Assembly (NCBI GenBank): GCA_902835305.1 | Contig: CADFMD010000003.1 | Coordinates: forward strand, 124,001-188,000 | Source of the DNA: Coriobacteriaceae bacterium | Lineage (GTDB): Bacteria; Actinomycetota; Coriobacteriia; Coriobacteriales; Coriobacteriaceae | Reading direction: 5' to 3' | DNA: 64,000 nt | Shown here: positions 25,098 to 33,621 of the stretch, in pieces | Numbering within the stretch: position 1 is the stretch's first letter | Layout: every line of letters starts with the position of its first letter | Program-made: the position numbers and the translations under genes | The notes under the pieces: model-generated | What the model saw: the letters and a program-made list of their open reading frames with translations, nothing else | The model's database searches: none | Told to the model about the DNA's origin: nothing

Positions 25098-25180
25098 ACG
25101 AACGGGACAGCACGCCGCATGGCGCACCATCCCGCATATAACATCCCCGATGCGACAAAGAGGCTGTCACTTTGTCACAT
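25098..25180. repeat. 83-bp two-hairpin repeat, copy 1
   Basis: Begins ACGAACGGGAC, contains an inner hairpin (GGGACAG...CATCCC region) and ends in a degenerate copy of the 31-bp palindrome (25150-25180). A homologous element of the same length is at 31067-31149. Confidence 0.8.
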
Positions 25181-25191
25181 TCCAATGCGCG

Positions 25192-26883
25192 CTACTTTTC
25201 GAGCCCGCACGGCATAACGTTAGCGCTGCCGCGGCGAGCCTCAGTCACGGCTGCAAAGAAGCGATAGCCGCCCGAGAAGTTAAAGCACTCAAAGCCATGC
25301 TGCGCCAAAATACGGCAAGCAATGTAGCTGCGAATGCCGCTCTGGCAAATCACGTAAACCGGCTTGGCCCGGTCGAGCTCGCCCAGGCGATTGCGCAGAT
25401 CATCGACGGGAATGTTTACGAAACCATCGATATGCCCGCGCTCATACTCCCCTTCCGTACGAACATCGAGCAGCTGCACGCTGCCATCGCGTGGCAAGTT
25501 GGGCTCGTCCTCCCAATGCCACTGCGCCAGTATGCCGCGATTGAGGTTCTCGATCATAAAGCCCGCCATATTGACGGGATCCTTCGCCGATGAATACGGC
25601 GGCGCGTATGCTAAGTCCAAATCCTTAAGCCTATCGCCGCGCATGCCTGCCTGGATGGCAGTCGCCAGAACGTCGATACGCTTGTCCACACCATCGATGC
25701 CCACGATTTGCGCACCCAGCAGGCGCAATCCCTGCTTCTCGAAGACAACCTTCATGGTCATGGGCGTTGCACCCGGATAATAGCCCGCATGCGAACCGGG
25801 CGACAGGACCACGCTGTCGCAGTCAATTCCCGCCGCGTGTGCCGCCTTTTCGGATAGTCCCGTGCTTGCCGCCGTCAAGTCGAATACCTTGATAACCGAT
25901 GAGCCCAACGATCCGAGGTAGCAGCTGTCCATGCCGGCTATGACATCGGCGACGACACGCCCCTGCTTGTTGGCGGGGCCGGCGAGCGAAATGACCGCGT
26001 CCTCGCCGGTCACCTGATGCGTGACCTGCACGGCATCGCCCACGGCATACACGTCGGCAGCAGAGGTCTCCATGCGGTCGTTGACCACAATAGCCCCCTT
26101 GATGCCCAGTTCGAGCCCCGCCTCTTGCGCCAGATGGCTCTCAGGTGCCACGCCAATGGCAAGCAGCACCATATCGGCTCCGATAGGGTCATCGCCCGCA
26201 ACATGGGTGACAACACGGCCATCAACTTCCTCAAAACCTGTCACATCGGCCTTGAGGCGCAGATCAATACCGTGCTCACGCACCTCGGTATGCAAAAGGG
26301 TCGCCATGTCGCAATCCAGGTTGTTCATAAGCTGGACGGGACGCTGCAGAAGGGTCACCTTGAGCCCCAGCTCGCACAGATTCTCCGCCGTCTCGACGCC
26401 AATGAAGCCGCCGCCGATCACGACGGCACTGCTCGGTCGCCGCTCTCGAACATAGCTGTGAATACGCAGCGTGTCCTCAACGGTGCGTAGGCTAAAGATT
26501 TTATCCGAGTCGATGCCCGGCAACGCAGGGCGAATCGGCTTTGCACCCGGCGACAGGATGAGCTTGTCATACGTCTCGACAAATTCCTCGCCCGTCAGCA
26601 TATTGCGAACCTCGACCGTATGCGAATCGGGATGGATGGCAAACACCTCGTGACTCGTCTTGACCGCAATGCGAAAGCGATCCCAAAAGCCCTTGGAAGA
26701 CTGCAGCGTCAATGCACTCTCTTCTTCTATCACACCGCCAATGTAGTACGGAAGCCCACAGTTGGCATACGATACAAAACCCGTGCGCTCAAAGATGACA
26801 ATTTGGGCCTGCTCGTCGAGTCTGCGCAAACGTGCCGCCGCCGATGCGCCGCCCGCGACGCCTCCAACGATAACCACCTTCAT
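25192..26883 (-). CDS. CoA-disulfide reductase-like flavoenzyme with C-terminal rhodanese domain
   Basis: 563 residues. The N-terminal GGVAGGASAAARLRRLDE binds FAD; the redox Cys lies in SYANCGLPYYIGG; a second nucleotide site is VVIGGGFIGVETAENL; the dimerisation domain follows. From about residue 455 there is a rhodanese domain with the active Cys in VICQSGIRSYIA. This is the CoADR-RHD fusion, which reduces CoA disulfide or persulfide with NAD(P)H. ATG 26883 (MKVVIVGG) is chosen; a TTG two codons upstream is less likely. It overlaps by four bases a very short rhodanese-like gene, so the two are coupled. Confidence 0.92.
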   Translation of the reverse strand: MKVVIVGGVAGGASAAARLRRLDEQAQIVIFERTGFVSYANCGLPYYIGGVIEEESALTLQSSKGFWDRFRIAVKTSHEVFAIHPDSHTVEVRNMLTGEEFVETYDKLILSPGAKPIRPALPGIDSDKIFSLRTVEDTLRIHSYVRERRPSSAVVIGGGFIGVETAENLCELGLKVTLLQRPVQLMNNLDCDMATLLHTEVREHGIDLRLKADVTGFEEVDGRVVTHVAGDDPIGADMVLLAIGVAPESHLAQEAGLELGIKGAIVVNDRMETSAADVYAVGDAVQVTHQVTGEDAVISLAGPANKQGRVVADVIAGMDSCYLGSLGSSVIKVFDLTAASTGLSEKAAHAAGIDCDSVVLSPGSHAGYYPGATPMTMKVVFEKQGLRLLGAQIVGIDGVDKRIDVLATAIQAGMRGDRLKDLDLAYAPPYSSAKDPVNMAGFMIENLNRGILAQWHWEDEPNLPRDGSVQLLDVRTEGEYERGHIDGFVNIPVDDLRNRLGELDRAKPVYVICQSGIRSYIACRILAQHGFECFNFSGGYRFFAAVTEARRGSANVMPCGLEK

Positions 26884-27038
26884 AGCCAACGCACCACCTT
26901 TCCCGTGTAGCCGCTTATGCCGCCGATATTCTTGACACTGCCATACCCAGAACGCTTAAGAAAACTCACAGCTTGGTTGCTTCGCGCACCGCTCAGGCAA
27001 TGCACGAAAAGCTGCGTGCCCTTTCGACGTATACCCAT
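26880..27038 (-). CDS. Short rhodanese-like protein, probably truncated
   Basis: 52 residues read from ATG 27038: MGIRRKGTQLFVHCLSGARS, then NQAVSFLKRSGYGSVKNIGG and ISGYTGKVVRWL. This is the C-terminal half of a rhodanese domain, including the catalytic loop Cys (HCLSGARS) and the GYxxVxNIGG motif. The N-terminal half is absent; upstream lies the terminator of the TlpA gene. Its stop overlaps the start of the CoADR gene (26880-26883). It may be a translated remnant or a free mini-rhodanese; the ribosome site is weak. Confidence 0.6.
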   Translation of the reverse strand: MGIRRKGTQLFVHCLSGARSNQAVSFLKRSGYGSVKNIGGISGYTGKVVRWL

Positions 27039-27056
27039 GATGCTACCCCGAAGCAG

Positions 27057-27084
27057 AAAAAAGAGTCGCTGTTTCCAGCGACTC
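27057..27084 (-). terminator. Intrinsic terminator of the TlpA operon
   Basis: GAGTCGCTG (minus, 27084-27076) and CAGCGACTC (27071-27063) form a stem with a four-base loop, followed by six T on the minus strand. Confidence 0.85.
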
Positions 27085-27109
27085 CCCTTCAGTTGTCTGT
27101 CCCACGGAC

Positions 27110-28072
27110 TTACTGTTCGCTCTTCGCGAGTGCCTGATCGATCAGTTTGTTGAGCGCCTCGCGCTGCTCAGCGGAGTTGATGCCGCCCATGATCGGCTCT
27201 CCCACAATGTTACCGTTCTGGTCGATCACGTAGGTGGTCGGGAACGAGTACAGGTTGGAGGTGAACTTTCCGGCCTCGCTGTCCGACTTAAACCAGATGT
27301 TCTTATACGTCACGCCCTTCTTGGAAAGCACGTCCTTGGCATCGGCCACCTCGTCTTTGTTGCCATCGAGCGTAAAGGAATTAACGCCCACGACCTGGCC
27401 GCCCTTCTCGGCAAGCTCCTTGTTGAGCTTCTCCAGATCGCCCAGCTCTCCCACGCACGGCTTGCAGGTGGTAAACCAGAAGTTCATGACGGTGACCTTG
27501 TTCTTGGAGAACAGCTCGTCGCTGTTTACATCGTTGCCGTCCAAGTCCTTGCCCTTAAAGCTGGGGAACTTCGTCTCCCCGCTCTCGCCGTTGGTCATGC
27601 CCGCGGTCGAGGCATCGACGCTCTCTCCCTCGCCGGGCGTGCTGCCACATCCGGGGAACTCCTTCTCCAGCGCCATGAGCTTGTCCTCGATCTCCTTGAC
27701 CTGCTGCGCGCCGGCCTTAAGCGTCTTAAGCTCGTCAGCCGCAAACTGATCCTTGGCGCCCTCGATGGTATCGAGCAAGAAGTCACCGTAGTTCTTGCCG
27801 TCCTCAATCATGGGAGTGTCTTTGTTGGCCGCAAGGAACACCTTTTCCCATAGGGCGTTATCGCTCGCAAAGATCTCGTTTTCCTTTTGCAGCAGCTGCT
27901 GGTACAGCTCGGCCGCCTCCTCGGCACTCGACGGCTTTTGCGCTATGAGCTCGGCAATCTGCGCATCGCCGCTCGTGGCATCCTTCGCGTCGCCCTTGGG
28001 GGCAGAGCACGCCGCGAGAGTCAGCGCCAGCACGGGCAGCATCAACAGAGCCGCAATTTTTGACAGTTTCAT
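27110..28072 (-). CDS. TlpA-family thiol-disulfide oxidoreductase lipoprotein
   Basis: 320 residues. A lipoprotein signal with lipobox LAAC near residue 22 is followed by an Asp/Lys-rich helical region (about 35-150) and a redoxin domain with the active site FWFTTCKPCVGEL (CxxC) near residue 200 and a cis-Pro region (YSFPTTYVID). It acts on the outside of the membrane, exchanging disulfides. It is the third gene of a run with the CD1871A peptide and the polyferredoxin membrane protein, which presumably feed electrons to it. This trio is seen in many gut anaerobes. Confidence 0.9.
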   Translation of the reverse strand: MKLSKIAALLMLPVLALTLAACSAPKGDAKDATSGDAQIAELIAQKPSSAEEAAELYQQLLQKENEIFASDNALWEKVFLAANKDTPMIEDGKNYGDFLLDTIEGAKDQFAADELKTLKAGAQQVKEIEDKLMALEKEFPGCGSTPGEGESVDASTAGMTNGESGETKFPSFKGKDLDGNDVNSDELFSKNKVTVMNFWFTTCKPCVGELGDLEKLNKELAEKGGQVVGVNSFTLDGNKDEVADAKDVLSKKGVTYKNIWFKSDSEAGKFTSNLYSFPTTYVIDQNGNIVGEPIMGGINSAEQREALNKLIDQALAKSEQ

Positions 28073-28107
28073 GGTTCCTCCGTTTATATCGAAACTTATA
28101 TAGGTAC

Positions 28108-29019
28108 CTATTTGTTTTCGCGGGCTTGCGTGGACTGCGCGGGTTTGTCGCCCGTCACACCCAGCCCGTAGCGAAAGCTAATAGCATCGACGGGGCACGC
28201 GCCTACGCATTTGCCGCAACGAATGCACTCGGCATGGTCGGGCGTACGCGTAACGTCCACGTCCATCTGGCACACCTTGGCGCACTTGCCGCACGAGACG
28301 CATTTACAATGATCGACCTGAATCCCCAGCAACGACACCTTGTTCATGAGTGCATAAAATGCGCCGAGGGGGCAAATCCATTTACAGAAGGGGCGGTAGA
28401 ACAGCACGCTCAGCACCGCAACCGCAATGAGGATCGCGAGCTTCCAGGTAAAGAGCTTTCCCAGCGCAGAGCGGATTCCCATGTTCATGATGGACAGCGG
28501 AATCGCGCCCTCGAGCACGCCCTGCGGGCAGATGTACTTGCAAAAGAACGGGTCGCCCATACCCACATCGTTGACCACCAAGACGGGCAGCAGCACCACG
28601 GCAAACAGCAGCACGGCATACTTGATGTACGTGAGCGGCTTGAGCTTTTTCGTGGAGAGCTTCTTGCTGGGAATCTTATGCAAAAGCTCTTGCAGCCATC
28701 CAAACGGGCACAAAAAGCCGCATACAAAACGTCCCAGCAGCACGCCGATTAGAATGAGCGTTCCGGTGACGTAATACGAAAAGCTAAACTTAGACGAGCC
28801 CACCACCGACTGAAACGACCCGATGGGACACGCACCCGAGGCCGCCGGACACGAGTAGCAGTTGAGCCCCGGCACGCAAACGGCTTTGCCCGCCCCCTGG
28901 TAGATGCCCCCCTTGGCAAAGTTAGGCAGGTGAATATTGGTCGCAAGCGTCGCCGCCGCCTGAATCAATCCGCGGAATCTCGCCAAAAGATGCGATGCAG
29001 TGTTTTTTCTTTTATCCAA
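28108..29019 (-). CDS. Polyferredoxin-type 4Fe-4S membrane protein (NapH/YccM/CcdA-like electron conduit)
   Basis: About 303 residues. N-terminal Cys cluster (LNCYSCPAASGACPIG), four or five membrane helices, paired CGFLCPFGWLQEL and CKWICPLGAFYAL motifs, and a C-terminal double 4Fe-4S ferredoxin (CVSCGKCAKVCQMDV and CIRCGKCVGACPVDA). Such proteins pass electrons across the membrane, here probably to the TlpA protein. The reading frame extends to 29097, but TTG 29019 has GGAG ten bases upstream and gives MDKRKNTASHLLARF, overlapping the preceding small gene by eight bases. That start is favoured but not proven. Confidence 0.85.
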   Translation of the reverse strand: MDKRKNTASHLLARFRGLIQAAATLATNIHLPNFAKGGIYQGAGKAVCVPGLNCYSCPAASGACPIGSFQSVVGSSKFSFSYYVTGTLILIGVLLGRFVCGFLCPFGWLQELLHKIPSKKLSTKKLKPLTYIKYAVLLFAVVLLPVLVVNDVGMGDPFFCKYICPQGVLEGAIPLSIMNMGIRSALGKLFTWKLAILIAVAVLSVLFYRPFCKWICPLGAFYALMNKVSLLGIQVDHCKCVSCGKCAKVCQMDVDVTRTPDHAECIRCGKCVGACPVDAISFRYGLGVTGDKPAQSTQARENK

Positions 29020-29158
29020 TTCCGATACACTCCAAGCACAGCCTGATTGCCTTGGCCAATACGGCATCCGCTTCGCCGCGCATAATTCCAAAGCCAACCA
29101 TGGCTACCCCAACGATCAGCAAAGCCACCTGCGCCACAGGCTTAATCGCTTTGAACAA
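29012..29158 (-). CDS. CD1871A-family CXXC-motif small membrane protein
   Basis: 48 residues: (TTG)FKAIKPVAQVALLIVGVAM, then VGFGIMRGEADAVLAKAIRL and CLECIGIG. One membrane helix followed by an RGE motif and the terminal CLECIGIG is the signature of the CD1871A family, whose genes accompany 4Fe-4S membrane and TlpA-like genes. TTG 29158 has AAAGGAG at ideal spacing. It is too short for most gene finders. The CXXC probably takes part in the disulfide relay of this operon. Confidence 0.85.
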   Translation of the reverse strand: MFKAIKPVAQVALLIVGVAMVGFGIMRGEADAVLAKAIRLCLECIGIG

Positions 29159-29247
29159 TCTGACCACTCCTTTCGTTTCGCGACCCATTGGACCATACCG
29201 ACTATAAAATCCGTGTTAAGCGTGAATGACTATGCAAGGAGAACGTT

Positions 29248-29922
29248 ATGCGCATCTTGGTCGTCGAGGACGAGCGGGCACTGTGCGACGCGATCGCACG
29301 CAGCCTGCGCAACTTGGCCTATAGCGTCGACTGCTGCTACGACGGGCAGCAGGCCCTCGATCTGCTCGATGTCGAGACCTTTGATCTTGTCGTGCTCGAC
29401 CTCAATCTCCCCCATGTCGACGGCATGACCGTGCTCAGGCAACTCAGGACAACTGATTGTGAGACCAAGGTGCTTGTGCTCTCGGCACGTGGCGAGGTCT
29501 CCGACAAGGTAGCGGGGCTCGATGCGGGCGCCAACGACTACCTCACCAAGCCGTTCCATCTTGACGAGCTGGCGGCACGTATACGCAGCCTCACGCTCAG
29601 GCGCTTTACGCAAAGCGACGTTGTCCTGACCTGTGGATCGCTGAGCTTTGACACCAAAGCGCGCCTCGCCTCCGTGGGCGGCGAGACCCTATCCCTCACG
29701 CGCAAGGAGACCGGCATCTTGGAATACCTGATGCTTAACCAGGGGCGGCCGGTGAGCCAGGAAGAGCTTATCGAGCATGTATGGGACAGCAGCGTCAACA
29801 GCTTTAGCAACGCGACCCGCGTGCACATCTCGTCGCTGCGCAAAAAGCTGCGCGGCGCGTTGGGGCACGACCCCATCCGCAACCGAATCGGCGAAGGCTA
29901 CGTTATGGAGGACGGCAAATGA
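29248..29922 (+). CDS. OmpR/PhoB-family response regulator
   Basis: 224 residues. Receiver domain (1-115) with the acidic pair VVEDERA, phosphoacceptor Asp in LVVLDLNLPHVDG (about residue 51) and Lys in DYLTKPFHLDE. The C-terminal winged helix (about 125-220) contains LSLTRKETGILEYLMLNQGR and NRIGEGYVM. CAAGGAGA precedes the ATG. It overlaps its kinase gene by four bases. It is divergent from the CD1871A-FeS-TlpA operon across only 89 bp, so that redox operon is a plausible target. Confidence 0.94.
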   Translation: MRILVVEDERALCDAIARSLRNLAYSVDCCYDGQQALDLLDVETFDLVVLDLNLPHVDGMTVLRQLRTTDCETKVLVLSARGEVSDKVAGLDAGANDYLTKPFHLDELAARIRSLTLRRFTQSDVVLTCGSLSFDTKARLASVGGETLSLTRKETGILEYLMLNQGRPVSQEELIEHVWDSSVNSFSNATRVHISSLRKKLRGALGHDPIRNRIGEGYVMEDGK

Positions 29923-31067
29923 AGCGGCTGTCTCTGCAGTGGCGCATCACGCTGATGACGGCCCTGTTGGTATGTTCGACCTGCGTACTTATGAATTGCC
30001 TGGTTGGCTACTCCGGCATGCGCTATATGGACTCGATTGGTGCAGAAGCGTCGGCGCACAGCAAGGTGGAGACCGCAGCGCCCAGCTCATTTGACCCGAC
30101 AAACAAAGAGCTCGACGACGCGCTGACCATCGTCGTGAACGACGCCCAAGAATCGTTTGGCGCGACGAGCTGGTATATAACTGCGGCGGTGACGCTGCTC
30201 GGCGGCGTGCTGGCCTACTTTGTAAGCGGACATGCGCTGCGGCCGTTGCGCTTCTTTGCGACGCAAGTCGAGAGCGTGCGGCCCGACAACCTCGCCGACA
30301 CAAAAATCAGCGAGGACGTGCCCTCTGAACTCAGGCGCTGCAGCGCGTCGTTTAACGACATGATTACCCGCCTTGACGAGGGATTTTCCGCACAAAGACA
30401 GTTTACGGGCAATGCGGCGCACGAACTGCGCACGCCGCTTGCGCTCATGCAGGCCCAGGTTGAGCTGTTTTGCGCCGAGCACCCCGACGTCGACGCCGAT
30501 ACAGCGAGCCTGCTCGGGCTGCTGCAGGAGCAGACCGAGCGAATGACGCACATGACAAAGACCCTGCTCGAGATGAGCGAGCTGCGCAGTGTCCCTTGCA
30601 ACGATGTGATTGACCTAGCGCCGATGATCGAAGAAGTGCTCACGGACCTGGCACCCCTTGCCGAGCAAAAAGACATCACGCTTACAAGTGAGGGCGACGC
30701 GCAAACGATCGGCAGCGACACGCTGATCTATCGGTTGCTGTTCAACTTGACCGAAAACGCCATACGCTATAGCGCGCCCAACTCGACCGTGCAAATCAAC
30801 GCCTGCGCCGAAGGCGACCGCGTGCTGCTACGCGTGCGCGACCAGGGACCGGGCATTCCCGAGCAATACCAGACGAGCATCTTTCAGCCCTTCTTTCGCG
30901 TCGACAAATCGCGCAGCAGGGCATATGGCGGCGTGGGGCTGGGGCTTGCACTGGTCTGGGAGATCGCCGCACTCCACGGCGGTTCCATCGAGGTCGAAGA
31001 GAGCTCAGAGAGGGGAACGACTATGCTCGTGACTCTTCCCACTCGCGCGCTCGGCTCATCAAAATAA
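29919..31067 (+). CDS. Sensor histidine kinase
   Basis: 382 residues. Membrane helices near 9-30 and 88-108 enclose a short extracytoplasmic loop of about 55 residues, followed by a HAMP-like linker, HisKA with NAAHELRTPLALMQAQ (phosphoacceptor His about residue 168) and HATPase with LTENAIRYS, DQGPGIP and GGVGLGLALVWEI. It forms a two-component pair with the overlapping response regulator. The short sensory loop suggests sensing of an envelope or redox cue, though the ligand is unknown. Confidence 0.93.
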   Translation: MKRLSLQWRITLMTALLVCSTCVLMNCLVGYSGMRYMDSIGAEASAHSKVETAAPSSFDPTNKELDDALTIVVNDAQESFGATSWYITAAVTLLGGVLAYFVSGHALRPLRFFATQVESVRPDNLADTKISEDVPSELRRCSASFNDMITRLDEGFSAQRQFTGNAAHELRTPLALMQAQVELFCAEHPDVDADTASLLGLLQEQTERMTHMTKTLLEMSELRSVPCNDVIDLAPMIEEVLTDLAPLAEQKDITLTSEGDAQTIGSDTLIYRLLFNLTENAIRYSAPNSTVQINACAEGDRVLLRVRDQGPGIPEQYQTSIFQPFFRVDKSRSRAYGGVGLGLALVWEIAALHGGSIEVEESSERGTTMLVTLPTRALGSSK

Positions 31068-31149
31068 CGAACGGGACGGCACGCCGTGTGGCGCACCGTC
31101 CCGCACATATCATCGCCGATGTGACAAAGGGACTGTCCCTTCGTCACAT
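31067..31149. repeat. 83-bp two-hairpin repeat, copy 2
   Basis: Homologous over its full length to 25098-25180. The first hairpin pairs GGGACGG with CCGTCCC; the second is the 31-bp palindrome (31119-31149). It begins at the last base of the kinase stop codon and probably serves as terminator. Confidence 0.8.
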
Positions 31150-31183
31150 CTGCTAGCTCTCGTCGCCCACCAGCTGAGTTAGC

Positions 31184-32164
31184 TTACTCCCACTCCACCG
31201 TGCCGACGGGCTTCGGCGTGAGGTCGTAGCACACGCGGCAGATGCCGGGAACCTCGGCGGTGACGCGGGCGGTAATGCGCTTGAGCAACGCCCAGTCGAG
31301 CTCAGGCACCTCGGCGGTCATGACATCGACGGTGTTGATGCAGCGGATGATACAGGGCCAATCGTAGGCGCGCTTGCCCTCGCGCACGCCGGTTGCGCGG
31401 AAGTCGGGCACGACGGCAAAATACTGCCAGATGGTCAGACCGGCCTTGTCGATCTCCTCGCGCACGATGGCGTCGGCTTCGCGCAGCGCCTCAAGACGGT
31501 CGCGGGTGATGGCACCAAGGCAGCGGACGCCCAGGCCGGGACCGGGGAACGGCTGGCGCTCAACCATGTTCTCGGGCAGGCCGAGCTCGCGACCCACGAC
31601 GCGGACCTCGTCCTTGTACAGCAGTTTGACGGGCTCGCAGAGCTCAAACTGCAGATCCTCGGGCAGACCGCCCACGTTGTGGTGAGCCTTCACGCCGTCT
31701 TGGGACTCCAGGATGTCGGGATAGATGGTGCCCTGGGCGAGGAAGCTGACCTCATCGCCAACCTTGCGGGCCTCCTCCTCGAACACGCGGATAAACTCGG
31801 CACCGATGATCTTGCGCTTGGCCTCGGGCTCCTCGACGTCCACGAGCTTATCCAGGAAGCGATCGGTCGCGTCCACATAGACCAGGTTAGCGTCCATCTG
31901 GTTCTTGAAGACGTCGATGACCTGTTCGCTCTCACCCTTGCGCATCAGGCCGTGGTTCACATGCACGCAAATGAGCTGCTTGCCGATGGCCTTGATGAGC
32001 AGGGCCGCGACAACCGAACTGTCGACGCCGCCGGAAAGAGCCAGCAGGACCTTCTTGTCGCCGATCTGCTCGCGGATTGCAGCGACCTGCTCATCGATGA
32101 ACACCTGGGCAAGTTCGGGAGTGGTGATACGCACCATGTCGTCGGGACGCTTGTTGGGATCCAT
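31184..32164 (-). CDS. GMP synthase-like ATP pyrophosphatase lacking the glutaminase domain
   Basis: 326 residues. The PP-loop LALSGGVDSSVVAALL near residue 44, NHGLMRKGES, and the C-terminal dimerisation region ending VCYDLTPKPVGTVEWE match the synthetase half of GuaA (XMP to GMP with ammonia). The N-terminal glutamine amidotransferase domain is absent and no separate amidotransferase gene is adjacent. A complete two-domain GuaA is encoded at 62149-63747, so this is a second, divergent copy. It could use free ammonia, pair with a distant amidotransferase, or have a related role. AGAAGGAG precedes the ATG. Confidence 0.88.
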   Translation of the reverse strand: MDPNKRPDDMVRITTPELAQVFIDEQVAAIREQIGDKKVLLALSGGVDSSVVAALLIKAIGKQLICVHVNHGLMRKGESEQVIDVFKNQMDANLVYVDATDRFLDKLVDVEEPEAKRKIIGAEFIRVFEEEARKVGDEVSFLAQGTIYPDILESQDGVKAHHNVGGLPEDLQFELCEPVKLLYKDEVRVVGRELGLPENMVERQPFPGPGLGVRCLGAITRDRLEALREADAIVREEIDKAGLTIWQYFAVVPDFRATGVREGKRAYDWPCIIRCINTVDVMTAEVPELDWALLKRITARVTAEVPGICRVCYDLTPKPVGTVEWE

Positions 32165-32302
32165 GCAGAGCTCCTTCTCGATTCGATGGAAATGCGCCGC
32201 GCGTATGCAGACGCACCGTCATATGACCTCATTATATGCAGAACGAGATGCGTTTCCCATCGCTGCGACAGAGCTTTTTGCAGGGGCGGCAGTTTTTCTA
32301 TA

Positions 32303-32339
32303 TCCCAAGGTCAGCTAGACTTCGGTAGCCACCTTGGGA
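32303..32339. other. Hairpin in the gap upstream of the LuxR gene
   Basis: TCCCAAGGT (32303-32311) and ACCTTGGGA (32331-32339) are exact reverse complements. The rest of 32165-32461 shows no gene. Confidence 0.4.
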
Positions 32340-32461
32340 GCATCGCCAATAGACTCTTCCTTTATACGTTCGGCACAATCGTAGGCGATACCCACAAATT
32401 CCAGTCCCGAGCAACAAGAGTACAATTGCTGCTAGTGTTGCCAGCTGTTGGGAGATGGAAG

Positions 32462-33466
32462 ATGGACTGCGATGGCTACCCATGCGTTCCCATGCCGTTA
32501 ATGTGCACCGCCTTTGTGCCGGGGCAGATTGACGCTGCGGTTGCAGGCATTTCCGACCCCGATTCACGCGCCATCGCCACGGCAGAAGCGCTGTACTTTC
32601 GCGGACAGGCCGCACTCGCCGCCAAGACGGCGCACCCCTATCTTGACGTCACCGATCCCGCGCTGCGCTATTCCGCATGCTTTATCTGCGGATACGCCAG
32701 TCTGTCGCTCAACCGTATCGCCGACGCCCGCCGGTGCCTTGCGGGCATCCTCGATACGCCGGCCGACGAGGAATCGCCCGCCGTCCACGCCACGCATATC
32801 CTGTTCGCCTCGGCCGCGAGCGTCCTGCTGCACTTGCCTTCCCCGTATTCTGCCGAAGAGTTTTATCCACTTGCGGCGCACCTACCCGAAGGCCTGCGAC
32901 TGTTCGCCAGCTACGTGATGGCGCACGCCTTGTATCTGCGCGGCGAATACGGCCGCAGCCTGGGCATGGCGGAAAACGCCCTAATTATGAAACAGGGAAG
33001 CTATCCCATCTCGGAACTGTTCCTGCACCTGGCAGCTTCCATGGCATGCATGAGCCTCAAGGACATCGACGCCGCAAAAGCGCATTTTGGAGCCGCTTGG
33101 GACATTGCGCGCCCCGACGGACTTATCGAGCTCATTGGCGAGCACCACGGCCTTTTGCAGGGGCTCATCGAGGCATGCCTAAAAACGCAATACCCTGACG
33201 ACTTCGCACGCATCATCGAGATCACGTACCGCTTCAGCTACGGCTGGCGGCGCATCCACAACCCCGATTCGGGCGAGGACGTTGCCGACGATTTAACGAC
33301 CACAGAGTTCACCATGGCCATGCTCGCCTGCCGCGGATGGACCAACGCTGAAATCGCAGGCCATATGGGAGTATCGCCGGGCACCGTCAAAAACCGCCTA
33401 TCCGGCGTATACGCAAAGCTTGGCATCGGCACACGCGCCGAGCTGGTCGCGCACATGTTGCGTTAG
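32462..33466 (+). CDS. LuxR-type transcriptional regulator with helical-repeat sensor region
   Basis: 334 residues. The last 60 residues are a LuxR/GerE helix-turn-helix (LTTTEFTMAMLACRGWTNAE, then IAGHMGVSPGTVKNRLSGVY and AKLGIGTRAELVAHML). The preceding 260 residues are helical and TPR-like, with several short Ala/Leu-rich helices. A much longer upstream frame is antisense to the GMP synthase paralogue; ATG 32462 follows GGGAG and is preferred. It lies 155 bases before the giant surface-protein gene on the same strand and may control it. Confidence 0.88.
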   Translation: MDCDGYPCVPMPLMCTAFVPGQIDAAVAGISDPDSRAIATAEALYFRGQAALAAKTAHPYLDVTDPALRYSACFICGYASLSLNRIADARRCLAGILDTPADEESPAVHATHILFASAASVLLHLPSPYSAEEFYPLAAHLPEGLRLFASYVMAHALYLRGEYGRSLGMAENALIMKQGSYPISELFLHLAASMACMSLKDIDAAKAHFGAAWDIARPDGLIELIGEHHGLLQGLIEACLKTQYPDDFARIIEITYRFSYGWRRIHNPDSGEDVADDLTTTEFTMAMLACRGWTNAEIAGHMGVSPGTVKNRLSGVYAKLGIGTRAELVAHMLR

Positions 33467-33621
33467 CGACCGGGCTGCCAAGCGCATCGAACGCGTTCCG
33501 GAACCCGGCGCTTCGCTCGATCAATTTGGACATTTTGACCCTTGAACGGCACTACCGCCACGAAGCGTCTTCTCGCAAAATTGGATTATTTCCACCGATA
33601 TTTGCGGGATGGGAGCCCAAG

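Noticed and set aside
33526..33621. Upstream ATG for the giant surface protein
   Set aside because: It would bury the Tat-like signal behind 32 extra residues; ATG 33622 has a ribosome site.
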